Shown: piece by piece, positions 47,361-57,819 of the stretch
How the letters are laid out: the number at the start of each line of letters is the position of its first letter
How positions within the stretch are numbered: position 1 is the first letter of the stretch
Assembly: GCA_026119935.1 (NCBI GenBank)
Contig: JALRMH010000068.1
Location: forward strand, 62,001 to 126,000
Direction of reading: 5' to 3'
Source: Endothia cerciana
Lineage: Eukaryota; Ascomycota; Sordariomycetes; Diaporthales; Cryphonectriaceae
DNA length: 64,000 nt
The notes under the pieces: model-generated
What the model was told of the DNA's origin: nothing
Seen by the model: the letters and a program-made list of their open reading frames with translations, nothing else
The model's database searches: none
Position numbers and translations under genes: made by a program

Positions 47361-48290
47361 TCATTCTATGTTCCGTTCACAATAGTTCATGTAATCACCC
47401 AGCCCCAGCACCAACAGATACATGGTAACCTGCTTACTCACCCAAATGGCGGCAGTGACATCCCTGATCAGTTCCAGTTCTAGTATGGATTCCTTTTTCT
47501 TCGGGACCTCGTGCGCTTGGAAGGGAATGCCCTTCTGTTCGCAGAATTTCCGCTGTGATATCTCCCAATCCGTCTCGGGATGCAGACGATTCTGTACCAA
47601 GGATGGCTTGACATCCACCGCCTCGTAGAGTCGTATGAGGTGTTCACACGATAGGTTCGCCACACCAAGCGCACGGACTCGGTGGGGCACATAGGAGGAC
47701 ATCGCGCGCCAGGCCGTGAGAGTACCTTCAAAATCAGATTCAGGATAGGGAGAGTGTAGTATCAGCGAGTTCAGATAGACAGAGCCATCACTGGTCCCAT
47801 CCAGCTCTTCTCTCTGGCGAAGACGGTGAAGTGAAGTCTGAACCGATTTGTGGACTTGTTCCTCGATAGATGCGCTCAAATCATAGGGGCAACTCTCCGG
47901 GTTATGAGCAGAAGGACGAGTGAATTTGGTTGGAATCTGGCAGAATGCAGACATTAGGAAATCGATAAATAAGACGAGCTGGCCGAGACGCGCAGAAGAA
48001 CCTCATAACTCACCTAGAACTGGCTGCGCTCCTTGAATGTGCCGTCAGCAATGGCTTTGCGATCGCCTCTCCAACGAGTTCCTCTCCGTAGTGCTTGGGC
48101 TGGCATGCGGTATCGAAGGCCGTCAAGCCGGACTGAATTGCCTTCAACACGCAGGAGGCAGTCTCGTCCCTTTTCCAAGCGGTGCGTAGATGAAACGTTG
48201 GCTCATTGTGTGTGAGGAAGAACTCGACGGGGGATTTGGGTGGAACGTCTCTGGTGTCGTTCGAATCCTCAGCTTCTGACTGTTTGGAGT
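47361..48290 (-). pseudogene. Aldo/keto reductase pseudogene
   Basis: Two blocks of an aldo/keto reductase are visible. The upstream block (about 48020-48290) reads LRTAWKRDETASCVLKAIQSG then FDTACQPKHYGEELVGEAIA, matching the family's GTAWK and D-T-A-x-x-Y-x-x-E-x-x-V-G region. The active-site Asp and the Tyr are present. It then loses frame (a missing base near 48055) and meets a TAG just before a GTGAGT donor near 48015. The second block (47361-47954) continues IPTKFTRPSAHNPESCPYD, EEQVHKSVQTSLHRL, LILHSPYP, RALGVANLSCEHL and QNRLHPETDWE. After QAHEVPKK the C-terminus no longer matches well and ends early. No clear start codon is visible. The gene is therefore a decayed copy, unless the frame changes are assembly errors. 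Confidence 0.78.
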
Positions 48291-49177
48291 TGAAGTTCGA
48301 AATCCAGGATATTGGAGGCTTTTATACCCCGCGTTGACGAGCTCCATAGTTACGTACAATTACCACCATCGAAAACAGCTGGACGGTGCTACGCCGCCAG
48401 GTTTCCCCCTAGCTACAAGGTAATTACTGCAGGCGTGCGGCGAGGGACAGTCTAGGCGCAGATGCTCGGCTTGATGAAGGACATCATGATGCTGATAAGG
48501 ATGGCTTCAACGCACCCGAAGCATATTTTCCCGGATGAAGACCCGTCAATCACACATTAGAAATCATTCCGCGGGGGGCACCCAGGGTCTAGGCCAGCTG
48601 CAGTCATAGACAGTGTGCCTGTGGGATTTGTGGGAATAGCGCTCACAGACCCTAAACCGAACACTACTTAAAAGCACTCTTTTCATGCTCCCATGTTAGA
48701 TATCTTCTTTTCTAGATGATCCAATCCTTTCTTTCCATGCTCACTAAGCCTCTTCTTCCTCACAGTTATGAGCCCGGTTCGCTCGGTGGCAGCGCGCTAC
48801 GCTACCCTGTGCTACGTTTACGTTGGGATCCCCTCTAACTGAATCTGTGCTGTTTACCCAATATCTCTACCACTGGCTTTGGACGCAAGGAGGTCCCGTG
48901 TTCGAACTTGACGATATAGATGCTGTTAAACAGGATTGACCGCCCACGGAGGGCAGAGGGACTTGTTGTTCACAGGTACTAGATCAGTGTCTCTGGAATG
49001 GATGTTTCCCTCCAAATTGAGGGGTGTGTGGGCAAAAATATAGGTACAGCCAGTATTCGAGCACTGCGATCGTTTTTTCTCGACAGGATTTATGAGCATT
49101 GTGCCACGCGGAGAAGTCGAGAGAGTCGTGACAACAACACAACAAGACCTTCTATCATCTTCCTGACCCAAGATGTT
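48291..49177. other. Intergenic region with tRNA-like sequence
   Basis: No protein-coding gene is visible. A tRNA-promoter-like arrangement lies near 48781-48905 (see findings), but the T-arm does not pair, so no tRNA is called. Confidence 0.5.
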
Positions 49178-50467
49178 CTATGCGGCGGCTACACCGTTCT
49201 GTCCCGAATTCTGTGCAGCTCCAAGCGAGGCCCGAATCTCTTCGTATCGTGAATACGCGTCCTCCTCGGTGTCGAATGTGAGTATCCATTCCTCCCTCTT
49301 CAAGTGAAGCAGGCTCGGATCCTGCCATATCGCGTCCCAGTCTGCCTTGTGCCATTTCTCTCGAGTCGATACTCCTGTTGCCTGGATCTTGTGGACCCTT
49401 GCGTACCGAATCTTCTCATAGACTTGCATAGCCTCCGTGACCTTCTCCCTGCCGGCGATATCGAGACATGCTGCGAGGGTGACACCGTCCTCCATCGCCT
49501 GACTAGCTCCCTGGATCGACGTAGGGAGAAAGGGATGCGCTGCGTCGCCAATCAGGGCAATCCGCTTTTTTGGCGAGATGAACGTGGGCAAGGGATCGCG
49601 GAAGACAAGCTTGTAGTCAAACAACCGATCTTCTGGTGTAGCCTTGACCAGCTCGATGACCTCGGGGGCCCATCCATCTAGTACCTTCAGCACGTCTTCG
49701 ACCCTCCCCGGAAACTGCCAGCTTTCCTCGATCCCGGCCTCGTCTCTGTGCGTGCAGACCCAGCTTATCTCCTCGCCACCCTTGACGGATGCAGCGATAA
49801 AATGGATATCTTGACCAATCCAGGCGTTGTGCCTGTCTCCCTGCACGAGGTGCTGGGTCGCCGGGTTCTGCTTCAGCTTCTCGGTCGGGAACCAGGCTCT
49901 GTATACAGCATAGCCCGAGGGTTGAGGCTTGTCATCAAACCCCAAAACGATCCTGCGTCCTCGAGACTTGACCCCCTCCGCGGCTAGGACGACATCAGCC
50001 GAATGTTTCTCCCCGTTGGAGACCACGCCGGCCTCTGTATCGCTCTCGAAGTAGTCCGTGATATTCTGGCCCAGCCGGATGTCGATGCCCCTGTCCTTGG
50101 CGTGCTCGTACAGTATTCGATGCAGCTCTCCTCGGTGGCCATTCACTCTTGGGCCCCAATGCTTCTCGGGAAGCCATGACTGGGTGGTGACAAACTTTCC
50201 CTCCCAGTTATGATACGTGAGCTCGTCGCTCTTGTGGACGATAGGCTCGAATTGTTCCATGACCCCAGGCCATTTGGCAAAGATGCGGGTGGCGTTCTGC
50301 CCAAAGCTGATGATATCTCCAAGGGGCTTCAGGTCCGAGATCCTCTCGAAGAGGATCACATCGTGGCCCTTCCGATCGCATTCTATAGCAGCAGTTAGGC
50401 CTGCAAACCCGGCCCCAACAACGATGACCTTGATGCCGGAGGCTGGAAGCTGTGGAAACTTGGACAT
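49178..50467 (-). CDS. FAD-dependent monooxygenase (salicylate hydroxylase-like)
   Basis: A single exon encodes 429 residues from the ATG at 50467. The dinucleotide-binding motif GAGFAGL is at residues 18-24 and ends in the FER acidic position near 42. The mid-protein DG-type motif reads LAAEGVKS (residues 161-168; Glu replaces the common Asp). The FAD ribityl motif GDAAHPFLPTSIQGASQAMEDG follows at about 307. The order and spacing are those of group A aromatic-ring or polyketide FAD monooxygenases, such as salicylate hydroxylase-like enzymes. These use NAD(P)H and O2 to hydroxylate aromatic or enol substrates. The C-terminus (WDAIWQDPSLLHLKREEWI) is a family tail. The gene is divergent from the MFS transporter, with 844 bp between their start codons, suggesting a shared control region. 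The substrate cannot be told from sequence. Confidence 0.9.
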   Translation of the reverse strand: MSKFPQLPASGIKVIVVGAGFAGLTAAIECDRKGHDVILFERISDLKPLGDIISFGQNATRIFAKWPGVMEQFEPIVHKSDELTYHNWEGKFVTTQSWLPEKHWGPRVNGHRGELHRILYEHAKDRGIDIRLGQNITDYFESDTEAGVVSNGEKHSADVVLAAEGVKSRGRRIVLGFDDKPQPSGYAVYRAWFPTEKLKQNPATQHLVQGDRHNAWIGQDIHFIAASVKGGEEISWVCTHRDEAGIEESWQFPGRVEDVLKVLDGWAPEVIELVKATPEDRLFDYKLVFRDPLPTFISPKKRIALIGDAAHPFLPTSIQGASQAMEDGVTLAACLDIAGREKVTEAMQVYEKIRYARVHKIQATGVSTREKWHKADWDAIWQDPSLLHLKREEWILTFDTEEDAYSRYEEIRASLGAAQNSGQNGVAAA

Positions 50468-51311
50468 TGTGAGATGGTGGTTCCTGACCGCGGGAGTTAG
50501 CTGGAGGGGGCCGCCTCGTGACTGGGATTGCCGAGGAATAAATACACAGAGAACTAGGTTCCCAAAAGCAAAAAAGGCCGCATTGGTACCTCAGCAATTT
50601 CTCCGGCCCCAATGGACAGACCGACTACTCCGGGGCGTAAAGGAGGGGGATATAGGGCGGGAACAAAGTTACACCACATGCCTCCCCGTCGCTCCGTGCC
50701 ATCTCGTTGGACACCCGGCAAGTAGTCTCAGGTCTCAGCTACATCCCCACGATCCCGTGCGAATGGGCCCCCCCCCCCCCTGACGGCCATCTTGCCCCAG
50801 TCTGGGGATTCTCGGGTGTGCCGCGGGGAAGATCTACCGGCCATGACAGGAGGCTGCGTGACCTACCCCGCAGGAAGGGAAAGGGACCGACATCTAATTT
50901 TGACCTTGGCAGACACCGCTTGTTTTTAGTCGCATGGGTAGAGATGACTCGGTACCGGAGAGCAGATATCTGTGCGGCTGTGGATGGTCGGACAGCGGGA
51001 CTTGGACTCATGCTGAACAGGACATATGCAATGCTGCCCTAGCAAGTGCAGGGGCGCCCTCGATGCCCCGAGGTTCCAGTCTCAATCTATAAGAAGGCTG
51101 GCTCGCGCGTCAATTTCGAAGGCCACGTCCATGGTTAAGCCTCTGTTCTATAAGAAAGGTCCAAATCTTTCCCTTACCAGACAATATTCCATCGGCAAAA
51201 TGCCATTCGGCATTCTGGAGTGCAAGAAGATGGAGGTCGTTCCTGGAACGGGTCTGTATCCTCTTACAACAGGTGCTGCGCACGAATCTGACATTCTAGT
51301 TCACAGCCTTC
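50468..51311. promoter_or_regulatory. Bidirectional promoter region of the monooxygenase and MFS genes
   Basis: 844 bp separate the two divergent start codons. It contains a 14-C run (50767-50780) and no coding sequence I trust. I did not find a clear binding-site palindrome by eye. That both genes are driven from here is inferred from the layout. Confidence 0.5.
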
Positions 51312-53182
51312 ATGACTGATCAAGATGACCTGCCCCTCGAGTATTCGGAGGTACCTGCAGAACTACTCAAACACGGCAAGGGCAGATATAAGGACGTGAT
51401 TCTGGTCCCTCAGCCTTCGGATAGTCCGAATGACCCGTTGAATGTAAGACAACAGCCACCGCTTTGAAGTCTTCCAAAGGCCGTGACTAACGATTGGTGC
51501 ACAGTGGCCTCAGTGGTTCGTGGAAATGACGCTGAGTTCCTGCCACCCTTACACTGACGAAGTCTTGACGCAATTAGGAAGAAGGAGGTGATACTCCTCG
51601 TTGCTGGCCTAGCCGCCGGGGTAGTCGGTGCATTTGGGCCTATGCTGTCACCGGGCTTCGTTGAAGTCTCTGCAGACCTGGGAATCACCATCGAGGAGCT
51701 CTCTCAGACAACAGCTTGGCTGATCCTCACCATCGGCCTGTCGGTCTTTATCACCAACCCACTTGCGAAGATCATCGGCCGCCGTCCCATCTACATATTC
51801 GCCATTGCCATCATGTTCGCCACGAGTGTTTGGGGCGCTGCCGTCGCGAACTACAGCTCGTTCCTCGCAAGCCGGATCATCGCGGGCATCGGAATGGCCC
51901 CGTTCGAGATTCTCGTGCAGTGCACGATCGGTGACTTGTACTTCGTTCACGAGCGCGCCACTCGCATCGCCGTGTGGAATCTCTTCCTGCTCACCGGAAT
52001 TGCCGGTGGCGCCTTGATCTCAGGCTACATCATTGAACTCGACGGGTATAGATGGACGTTCGGAGTGTGTGCGATCTTCTTCGGTATCCTCATGTTCTGT
52101 GTCGTCTTCCTCGTCCCGGAGACAGCATACAGGAGGGACTCGGTGGTCCCAATCCTGGTAAAGGGTGGAAAAGAGGCGGTCGGCGTGCACATGGAGTTGG
52201 GTCATGAACATGACCTGAATCACTCCGAGAAAGGCGTCTCGCACCATATAGAGAGCGCGGCACACACTGAGGCGAGGCACACCTTCTGGCAGTCCCTCCG
52301 CGTGTTCACTGGGCAGTACAGCGACGCTCCGGCATGGAAGATATTCTTACGTCCAATAGTCATGTGGTTTTACCCGGCTGTTCTTTGGGGTTTTCTCATT
52401 TACGGTAAGTGAAGTCTCGATCACGGCTCGCCATACATTATACTACAGGCTCCCATAACTGACTCGGCACAACAGGGACGACACTCACCTGGATTGTGGT
52501 CTTCTCGGTCGTCAATGGCGTCATCTTCGTGGCTCCGCCTTATAACTTCACGATCAGCCAGACCGGGCTCATCAGCCTGTCTCCATTCATACTTACAATC
52601 ATCGGCGAGGTGATTTCCGGTCCGCTCAATGATTGGATCTGCGTCTACCTCACAAAAAGGAACAAGGGAATCTACGAGCCCGAGTTCCGCCTCCCGCTCA
52701 TCATCGTCGCGGTCGTCCTAGGAACCGTGGGCTTCTTCGGATTCGGAGCAACAATTCACTATCAGACTCACTGGGCTGGTCCAGTTCTTTGTTTCGGCTT
52801 CGCGAACATGAGTCTAGTCTTTGCCGCCACGTGCGTGTTTGGGTATATCATTGACAGCTATCGGCAACATAACGAAGAGGCTTTTGTAGCGATCAACTCA
52901 AGAAACCTGCTGACGTTTGGGTTGACTTACTTCGTTAATGACTGGCTGGCGAACCAAGGCGCTCTGGTGGTGTTCTCCATTCTAGGGGGGGTGTTTTTGT
53001 TTGTCTGCTCGTTAACGATACCTCTGTGGTAAGTTCATACATATATGTTGCATCGATGGCCTGCCCCAACTTTAACGAACCAAGACTCCGTCTAATCACG
53101 TTACCATAGGATCTTTGGCAAGCGAATTCGAAGCTTGATAGGACGTACTGAATGGCTTCAGAGGTTCATGAACGACAACTGA
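51312..53182 (+). CDS. MFS transporter (DHA1-type drug:H+ antiporter family)
   Basis: The model is join(51312..51443, 51505..51515, 51578..52404, 52476..53028, 53110..53182), 531 residues. All joins keep the frame: DPLN-WPQW-KKEVILLVAGL, then LIYG-TTLTWIVV, then TIPLW-IFGKRIRSL. The second exon is only 11 nt. After an acidic cytosolic N-terminus (DPLNWP motif, typical of fungal DHA1 transporters) there are about 12 hydrophobic helices; loop 2-3 has the motif A-like PLAKIIGRRPIY and helix 4 reads ASRIIAGIGMAPFE. A central loop of about 60 residues (HMELGHEHDLNHSEKG) separates the two halves. It should move a small molecule at the plasma membrane. Its divergent neighbour is an FAD monooxygenase and the next gene an acyl-CoA dehydrogenase, suggesting import or efflux of a pathway compound. 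Confidence 0.92.
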
Positions 53183-53711
53183 ACGGGATGGGAGACCTTA
53201 CTGAACAAGTCTATCATGTGACGTCGACAGGTCCGCGAGCTGGAACTTCGATGCTTGGGAAATCCTACAAGGCCTGTATGTGAGATAGCACAGTGAGATT
53301 GTCGGTGATCTATACGTTCCGATTATACTTTTCAGCCTTATGTATAGTATACGCCACTATAGTTGAGTTCATGTAACAGTACTACTTTGGCTTTTGGTAA
53401 GCGGAATATAGCGACCATGGTATCCGTCGGGTAGTCGTCGGGTCCAAGTCGCAGGGGTTCAATGTGCCAACAAACGACCGGTATAATTTTTGCCCGTGTA
53501 TTACAGTCCGGCTGCGTTCCGAAAGGATTGGCAAGGTAGCATGCGGGGAACCGCGTCAATGCATCTTGCTACTCTGTACGCCAGGGCGTCGTCCTCAGAC
53601 CTCAGCCAGATACCGCATCTGTATTTCAATTCTCACAGAACGACCCAGCAGTCATATAATCCCAACGAAGTCTTACGCCCATGCTACCTTTCATCCAAGG
53701 TATCAACCAAG
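53183..53711. other. Intergenic region before the acyl-CoA dehydrogenase
   Basis: About 530 bp, containing the MFS 3' end and the acyl-CoA dehydrogenase promoter. The dehydrogenase frame extends upstream to 53490 without an ATG and does not resemble the family there. Confidence 0.55.
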
Positions 53712-54992
53712 ATGCCATCCGTCTCTACGAGCCCCTGGTCAGAGCCTGCATGGTTGGGGTCCCTGGAATCGCCGTACTACAACGAGTCGCACAGGAAGCT
53801 CCAGGCCTACGCGAGGAAGTACATCGATGAGAATATCATGCCACACGCCCTCTCATGGGAGGCGCAAGGCGACTGCCCGGATGAGGCAAAGGTGTCTTGG
53901 ATCAGAACTGGCCTTCCATTCGCAGACGTCCCGGCCAAATACAGGCCACCAGACTTCCAAGCCGTAGCCGGCATCCCTGTGGACAAGCTGGATGTGTTTC
54001 ACATGTTGGTGCTGAACGACGAGGTCAGCCGCTTCGAGGGTGGCGTGGGCATCGCGCTCTCAGGTGCAAACGCCATCGGGCTACCGCCGATTCTCACACG
54101 CGGAACAGAAGAACAAAAGCAGCGCTGGGTTCCAGGCCTCTTCTTGCGAGAGACTAGTTTCTGTCTGGGGATCACAGAGCCTACCGGTGGCAGTGATGTG
54201 GGGAATATCCGCACGCAAGCGGTCAAGAGTCAGGATGGCAAATCATATATCGTGACAGGGACCAAGAAATGGATCACAGGGGCGCAGTGGGCATCCCACA
54301 TGACCACAGCCGTTCGGACAGGCGGGCCAGGATACGACGGTATCTCATTGCTGGTCATCCCCTTGTCATCACCCGGTATCGAGATCGAGAAGATTTATAA
54401 CAGCGGTCAGAACGCCGGTGGAGCAAGCTGGGTCCGTATGTCTGATGTGGTCGTGCCCGTGGAGAATCTCCTTGGGGACGAAAATGCCGGGTTCAAGTAC
54501 ATCATGACCAACTTCAATAAAGAGCGTTTCATCATGGCTGCAGGTTGCAACAGGAAGGCTCGCACATGTCTGAACACGGCACTGGAATACTCGATCAACC
54601 GAGAGACTTTTGGGCAATCACTCATAAGTCATCAGATCATCCGTCACAAGATTGTCACAATTGCAAGGGAGGTTGAATCTCACTGGGCCTGGCTCGAGCA
54701 GATTGCATATCATGTCGGGATTCATGGTTGGCAAGCGGACACGATCGCAGGGAAGATCGCGCTGGCCAAAGTGTCTGGTGGCAGGATTCTCGAATTGGCA
54801 GCCAGAGAAGCCCAGCAGATCATGGGCGGCGTTGCCTATCAGAGGGGCGGTCCAGGAGGCGGAGGGACCGTAGAACAGATCACAAGAGACTTGCGCATGA
54901 TGGTAGTGGGAGGCGGTTCAGAAGAGATTCTAGGGGATCTGGCATTCCGACAAGAAGTCAAGGCCTCTCGGAAAAAAGGCGCAATGTTGTAA
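53712..54992 (+). CDS. Acyl-CoA dehydrogenase
   Basis: A single exon gives 426 residues from the ATG at 53712 (MPSVSTSPWSEP). It shows the three-part fold: an N-terminal helical domain (LQAYARKYIDENIMPHALSWE; DEVSRFEGGVGIALS), the FAD/substrate loop CLGITEPTGGSDVGNIRTQA, and the beta domain (YIVTGTKKWITGA; GISLLVIPL). The C-terminal helical domain has NKERFIMAAGCNRKARTCL, RETFGQSLISHQIIRHKI, and the closing VGGGSEEILGDLAFRQ. Acyl-CoA dehydrogenases oxidise acyl-CoA to 2-enoyl-CoA and pass electrons to ETF. The catalytic Glu cannot be assigned with certainty, because it sits at different positions in different subfamilies. No mitochondrial presequence or clear PTS1 (it ends KKGAML) is seen. 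It lies 530 bp downstream of the MFS gene on the same strand. Confidence 0.93.
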   Translation: MPSVSTSPWSEPAWLGSLESPYYNESHRKLQAYARKYIDENIMPHALSWEAQGDCPDEAKVSWIRTGLPFADVPAKYRPPDFQAVAGIPVDKLDVFHMLVLNDEVSRFEGGVGIALSGANAIGLPPILTRGTEEQKQRWVPGLFLRETSFCLGITEPTGGSDVGNIRTQAVKSQDGKSYIVTGTKKWITGAQWASHMTTAVRTGGPGYDGISLLVIPLSSPGIEIEKIYNSGQNAGGASWVRMSDVVVPVENLLGDENAGFKYIMTNFNKERFIMAAGCNRKARTCLNTALEYSINRETFGQSLISHQIIRHKIVTIAREVESHWAWLEQIAYHVGIHGWQADTIAGKIALAKVSGGRILELAAREAQQIMGGVAYQRGGPGGGGTVEQITRDLRMMVVGGGSEEILGDLAFRQEVKASRKKGAML

Positions 54993-55486
54993 AAGTAATA
55001 CGACATTATCACTGATAGAGCAGAGTCTTGTTCTCGGGTTGCAAATTATCATTATTCGACAAATGAATGGAGTTGATATCTCCAGAGGGGGAAAAGTTAT
55101 GGAGAGCAAAAAGTAATGGAGAATCAGGGCAGCGGATCCTGGATCTCAACAAGCTGTTCCTGCAAATGTTGCGCGCTACCTCTGTGCTAGTTCCCCATGA
55201 TGTGAGTGGGTTTCTGCCGCTCAAATTGAGATTATACAGTTGAACGATCTATGAATAGAGAATTATGGTTTGAAGTAACCTATAAATATATATGAGATTA
55301 AAGCAATTGTGGACCGAAAATTCCCTTACGGCCCGAGTTGACTTTGCAGGTGTACAAGACGATGTAATACAAGACCTATTTGGGCAATGACTGCATGGTA
55401 TAATAGTTTCTGCAGCAATGGAGGACCTCTCGCTTCGCATATCTACACACGTTGCTTCTGAGTGCTTGGCCCAGCAGGCATCCGTT
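54993..55486. other. Convergent intergenic region
   Basis: About 490 bp between the acyl-CoA dehydrogenase (+) and the dynamin-like GTPase (-). The sequence is A/T-rich. No gene is evident. Confidence 0.55.
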
Positions 55487-57819
55487 TCAGTAGCCCATGA
55501 CACTGCGGAAGATCTGCTGTCCCTCCTCGAGCTTCTTGATGCGGTCCATGCGGAAAAGCCTCTCCCGCTTCGTGGCAGGAGGTTCAGCCACGAGAGCCTC
55601 GAGCTTGTCGTCAGACATTTTGACAGCGACCATAGGCGAGAAGATGTTATGAAGACCCCGGACCAGACGACGTTCGACGACCTGAGTTACGACATTCGCA
55701 GCGAAATTCTTTTGTAGCACCTGTGCCCGTAGAAGTTAGAGGCCTGAATTATGACGGATGAGGCAATAAAGAACGCCATAGAGTGATCACCTTATAGATA
55801 GCAAGCAAGTTATCCAATGCTTCCTCGCAGCTAAACTCTTCCATATCTGCGGTGATCAAATCATCCGAGCTCGAGAAGATTTGATCAGGCAGTCCATCAG
55901 AATGGGAAGATGTTTCTTCCGGGTTCTCGTTTCGGTACCGTGCTGCGAGTCTCTCCTGCCGCTTCTTGTGAATCGTATATGTATAGTAGTGATTGTAATT
56001 GATAGGATATTCTTCCCGATCATCAATGAGATTTCTGAGCTCATCTTCGGCTGCTTTTAATCTAGTTTGTGTAGCTTCACGAATGAGGGTCGACCTACAA
56101 AGAGGTCATTTTGTCAGGGAAGTGTTTGTTCTCAAATGTGCTAACCGTACTGTCTGGGTCGGTGACTCACAATCGTTGATACACGTCGCAAGGCGCTAGT
56201 TCCTTCACTAGATCGCGAAGAAAGATATCGCACAACTGATTGATCTGATTGATGTGGAGGCTCGAGGCCTGTTCCCATTTCTCAGACTGCTCCCAGAACA
56301 ACTCCGCAATAAGTCGCGGATTGAAGCTTCCTATGAGTTCAGTGCCTCGAGACCGATGAAGCATAGTTTGTGTCCAGCGCATAGCATCCTCCTGAGTCAA
56401 CATCTTCGGGTCCTCCAGGTCTAGCTGATATGTGTCCGAGCTGCCTTCGGGTGACTCGACGTCTTCACATTCTGAGAAACTGATGCGATATTTGTGCGCC
56501 TTCTTTCGGAACAAATCTGTGAAGAGGTTGTTGGCATGCTGTATCGCCGCTCTTAGTCTTGCAATGGAAGCTGTCGACTTCAGAGAAAAAGCTCCGTCTG
56601 TCCCACTCTTGAAGTATCTGTGCTCGTAGTTTCCATTCAAAGCTGCTTTGCAAACCTCGTATAAATCCATGTTCAATTCAGCCAGGAAGGCTCGGCACTC
56701 TGTTGCACTTGAGCGTGAGCTCCCAATGCGCTTCAGAAGAGTCTTGTTCTCCTCCAGAGCGGACTCCAGGTCCTGGCACAGCCGTGGCAGCTCCCTATTC
56801 ACGTGCTCAAACAAAAGGCGGCTCAGCCGTACTCGGAGTGCATCGATTCCGACGTTCTCTTTTGACAAGGTGCTGAAGATGGAAGTTGTGAAATATTCGT
56901 ACTCAGACTGGTTGCGCTCCTCAAACGAATATTCCCTCTCATCGTATGCACGGTTCTTGACACAATGCCAGCCAAGCTTGAAGAAGACAGTGTCGTTTTG
57001 GGCGAGTTCCAGGAAGGCCTTCTCTGAGCCTGATCCTCGGTCAAGTTTGTCGAGTTTGGTGATCACACCCAGCGTGCGTTCTCCCTGAGGGTCGACCTTT
57101 CGAACTCTTTGGATGATTCCCTGGTTAGCCGCATCATTGGTTGCGGAAATCACAGCTAGGCAGATTGTGCGAGGTTGCTTGATATAGCGGTCGGTGATCT
57201 TGCCCACTACTTCAATATCTTCCTCAGAGACACCCTTCGTTGAAGAATGTATCAAGCCTGGGATGTCAACTAGAGTGAGCTGGGGTCGTTTTGGACCGGA
57301 GATATCAATACTGAGAGTATCTGTTGCAAATGCGTTCCCAGAATCGGAGACTCCCATCACCTTCTTGGATCTTTCCATCAATTTAGGCAATTCACTATAA
57401 TCTGTGATCGTTTCTGAATACTCTTTCATCTTTGCTTGCTCGTGCTCCGGGCGAGAGCTGTCCGGGATGACGCGAATGGTTAGGCTGCTGGTCGCCTCGC
57501 GACGCAGGCTGATCTCAGTAGCAAACCGTGTACAGAGATTGTCGCTTCGTGGGAATGGAATCTCAGAAAGAGCCTCGAGAACTGAACTCTTGCCAGAAGA
57601 TTGGTCACCGCAGACCACGATCTGGGGAAGAGAGAGCAAGCTTTCGAGGCCGCATTTGCGAACCTGGGAGACTGTGTCTAGAACCTGACGCTGCTCGTCG
57701 CTCTGCAGCTGTTCAAGGGATGAATTGGTGCCGATCATGGCTTCTGGAGACGTGGTATTGGTCTCCTGGTCAGAGCTGTGCGAACCGTGAGGCGGTAGCA
57801 GCGTGATACCTTCACCCAT
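55487..57819 (-). CDS. Dynamin-superfamily GTPase (fungal Mx/dynamin-like)
   Basis: The model is complement(join(55487..55720, 55791..56094, 56171..57819)), 728 residues. Intron 1 (GTGAGT) joins YQRL to STLIREATQTRL; intron 2 (GTGATC donor) joins LLAIYK to VLQKNFAANVV. The GTPase domain shows G1 GDQSSGKS at about 71-78, the G2 Thr region (CTRFATE), G3 DIPGL and G4 TKLD. The middle/stalk region follows (LRVRLSRLLFEHVNRELP; a long helical part), and the C-terminal GED-like segment ends VERRLVRGLHNIF and RIKKLEEGQQIFRSVMGY. No pleckstrin homology domain is evident, so it is closer to Mx- or vacuolar-sorting-type proteins than to classical dynamin. Such proteins remodel membranes by GTP-driven assembly. 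Its specific role here is unknown; many ascomycetes have several paralogues. Confidence 0.92.
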
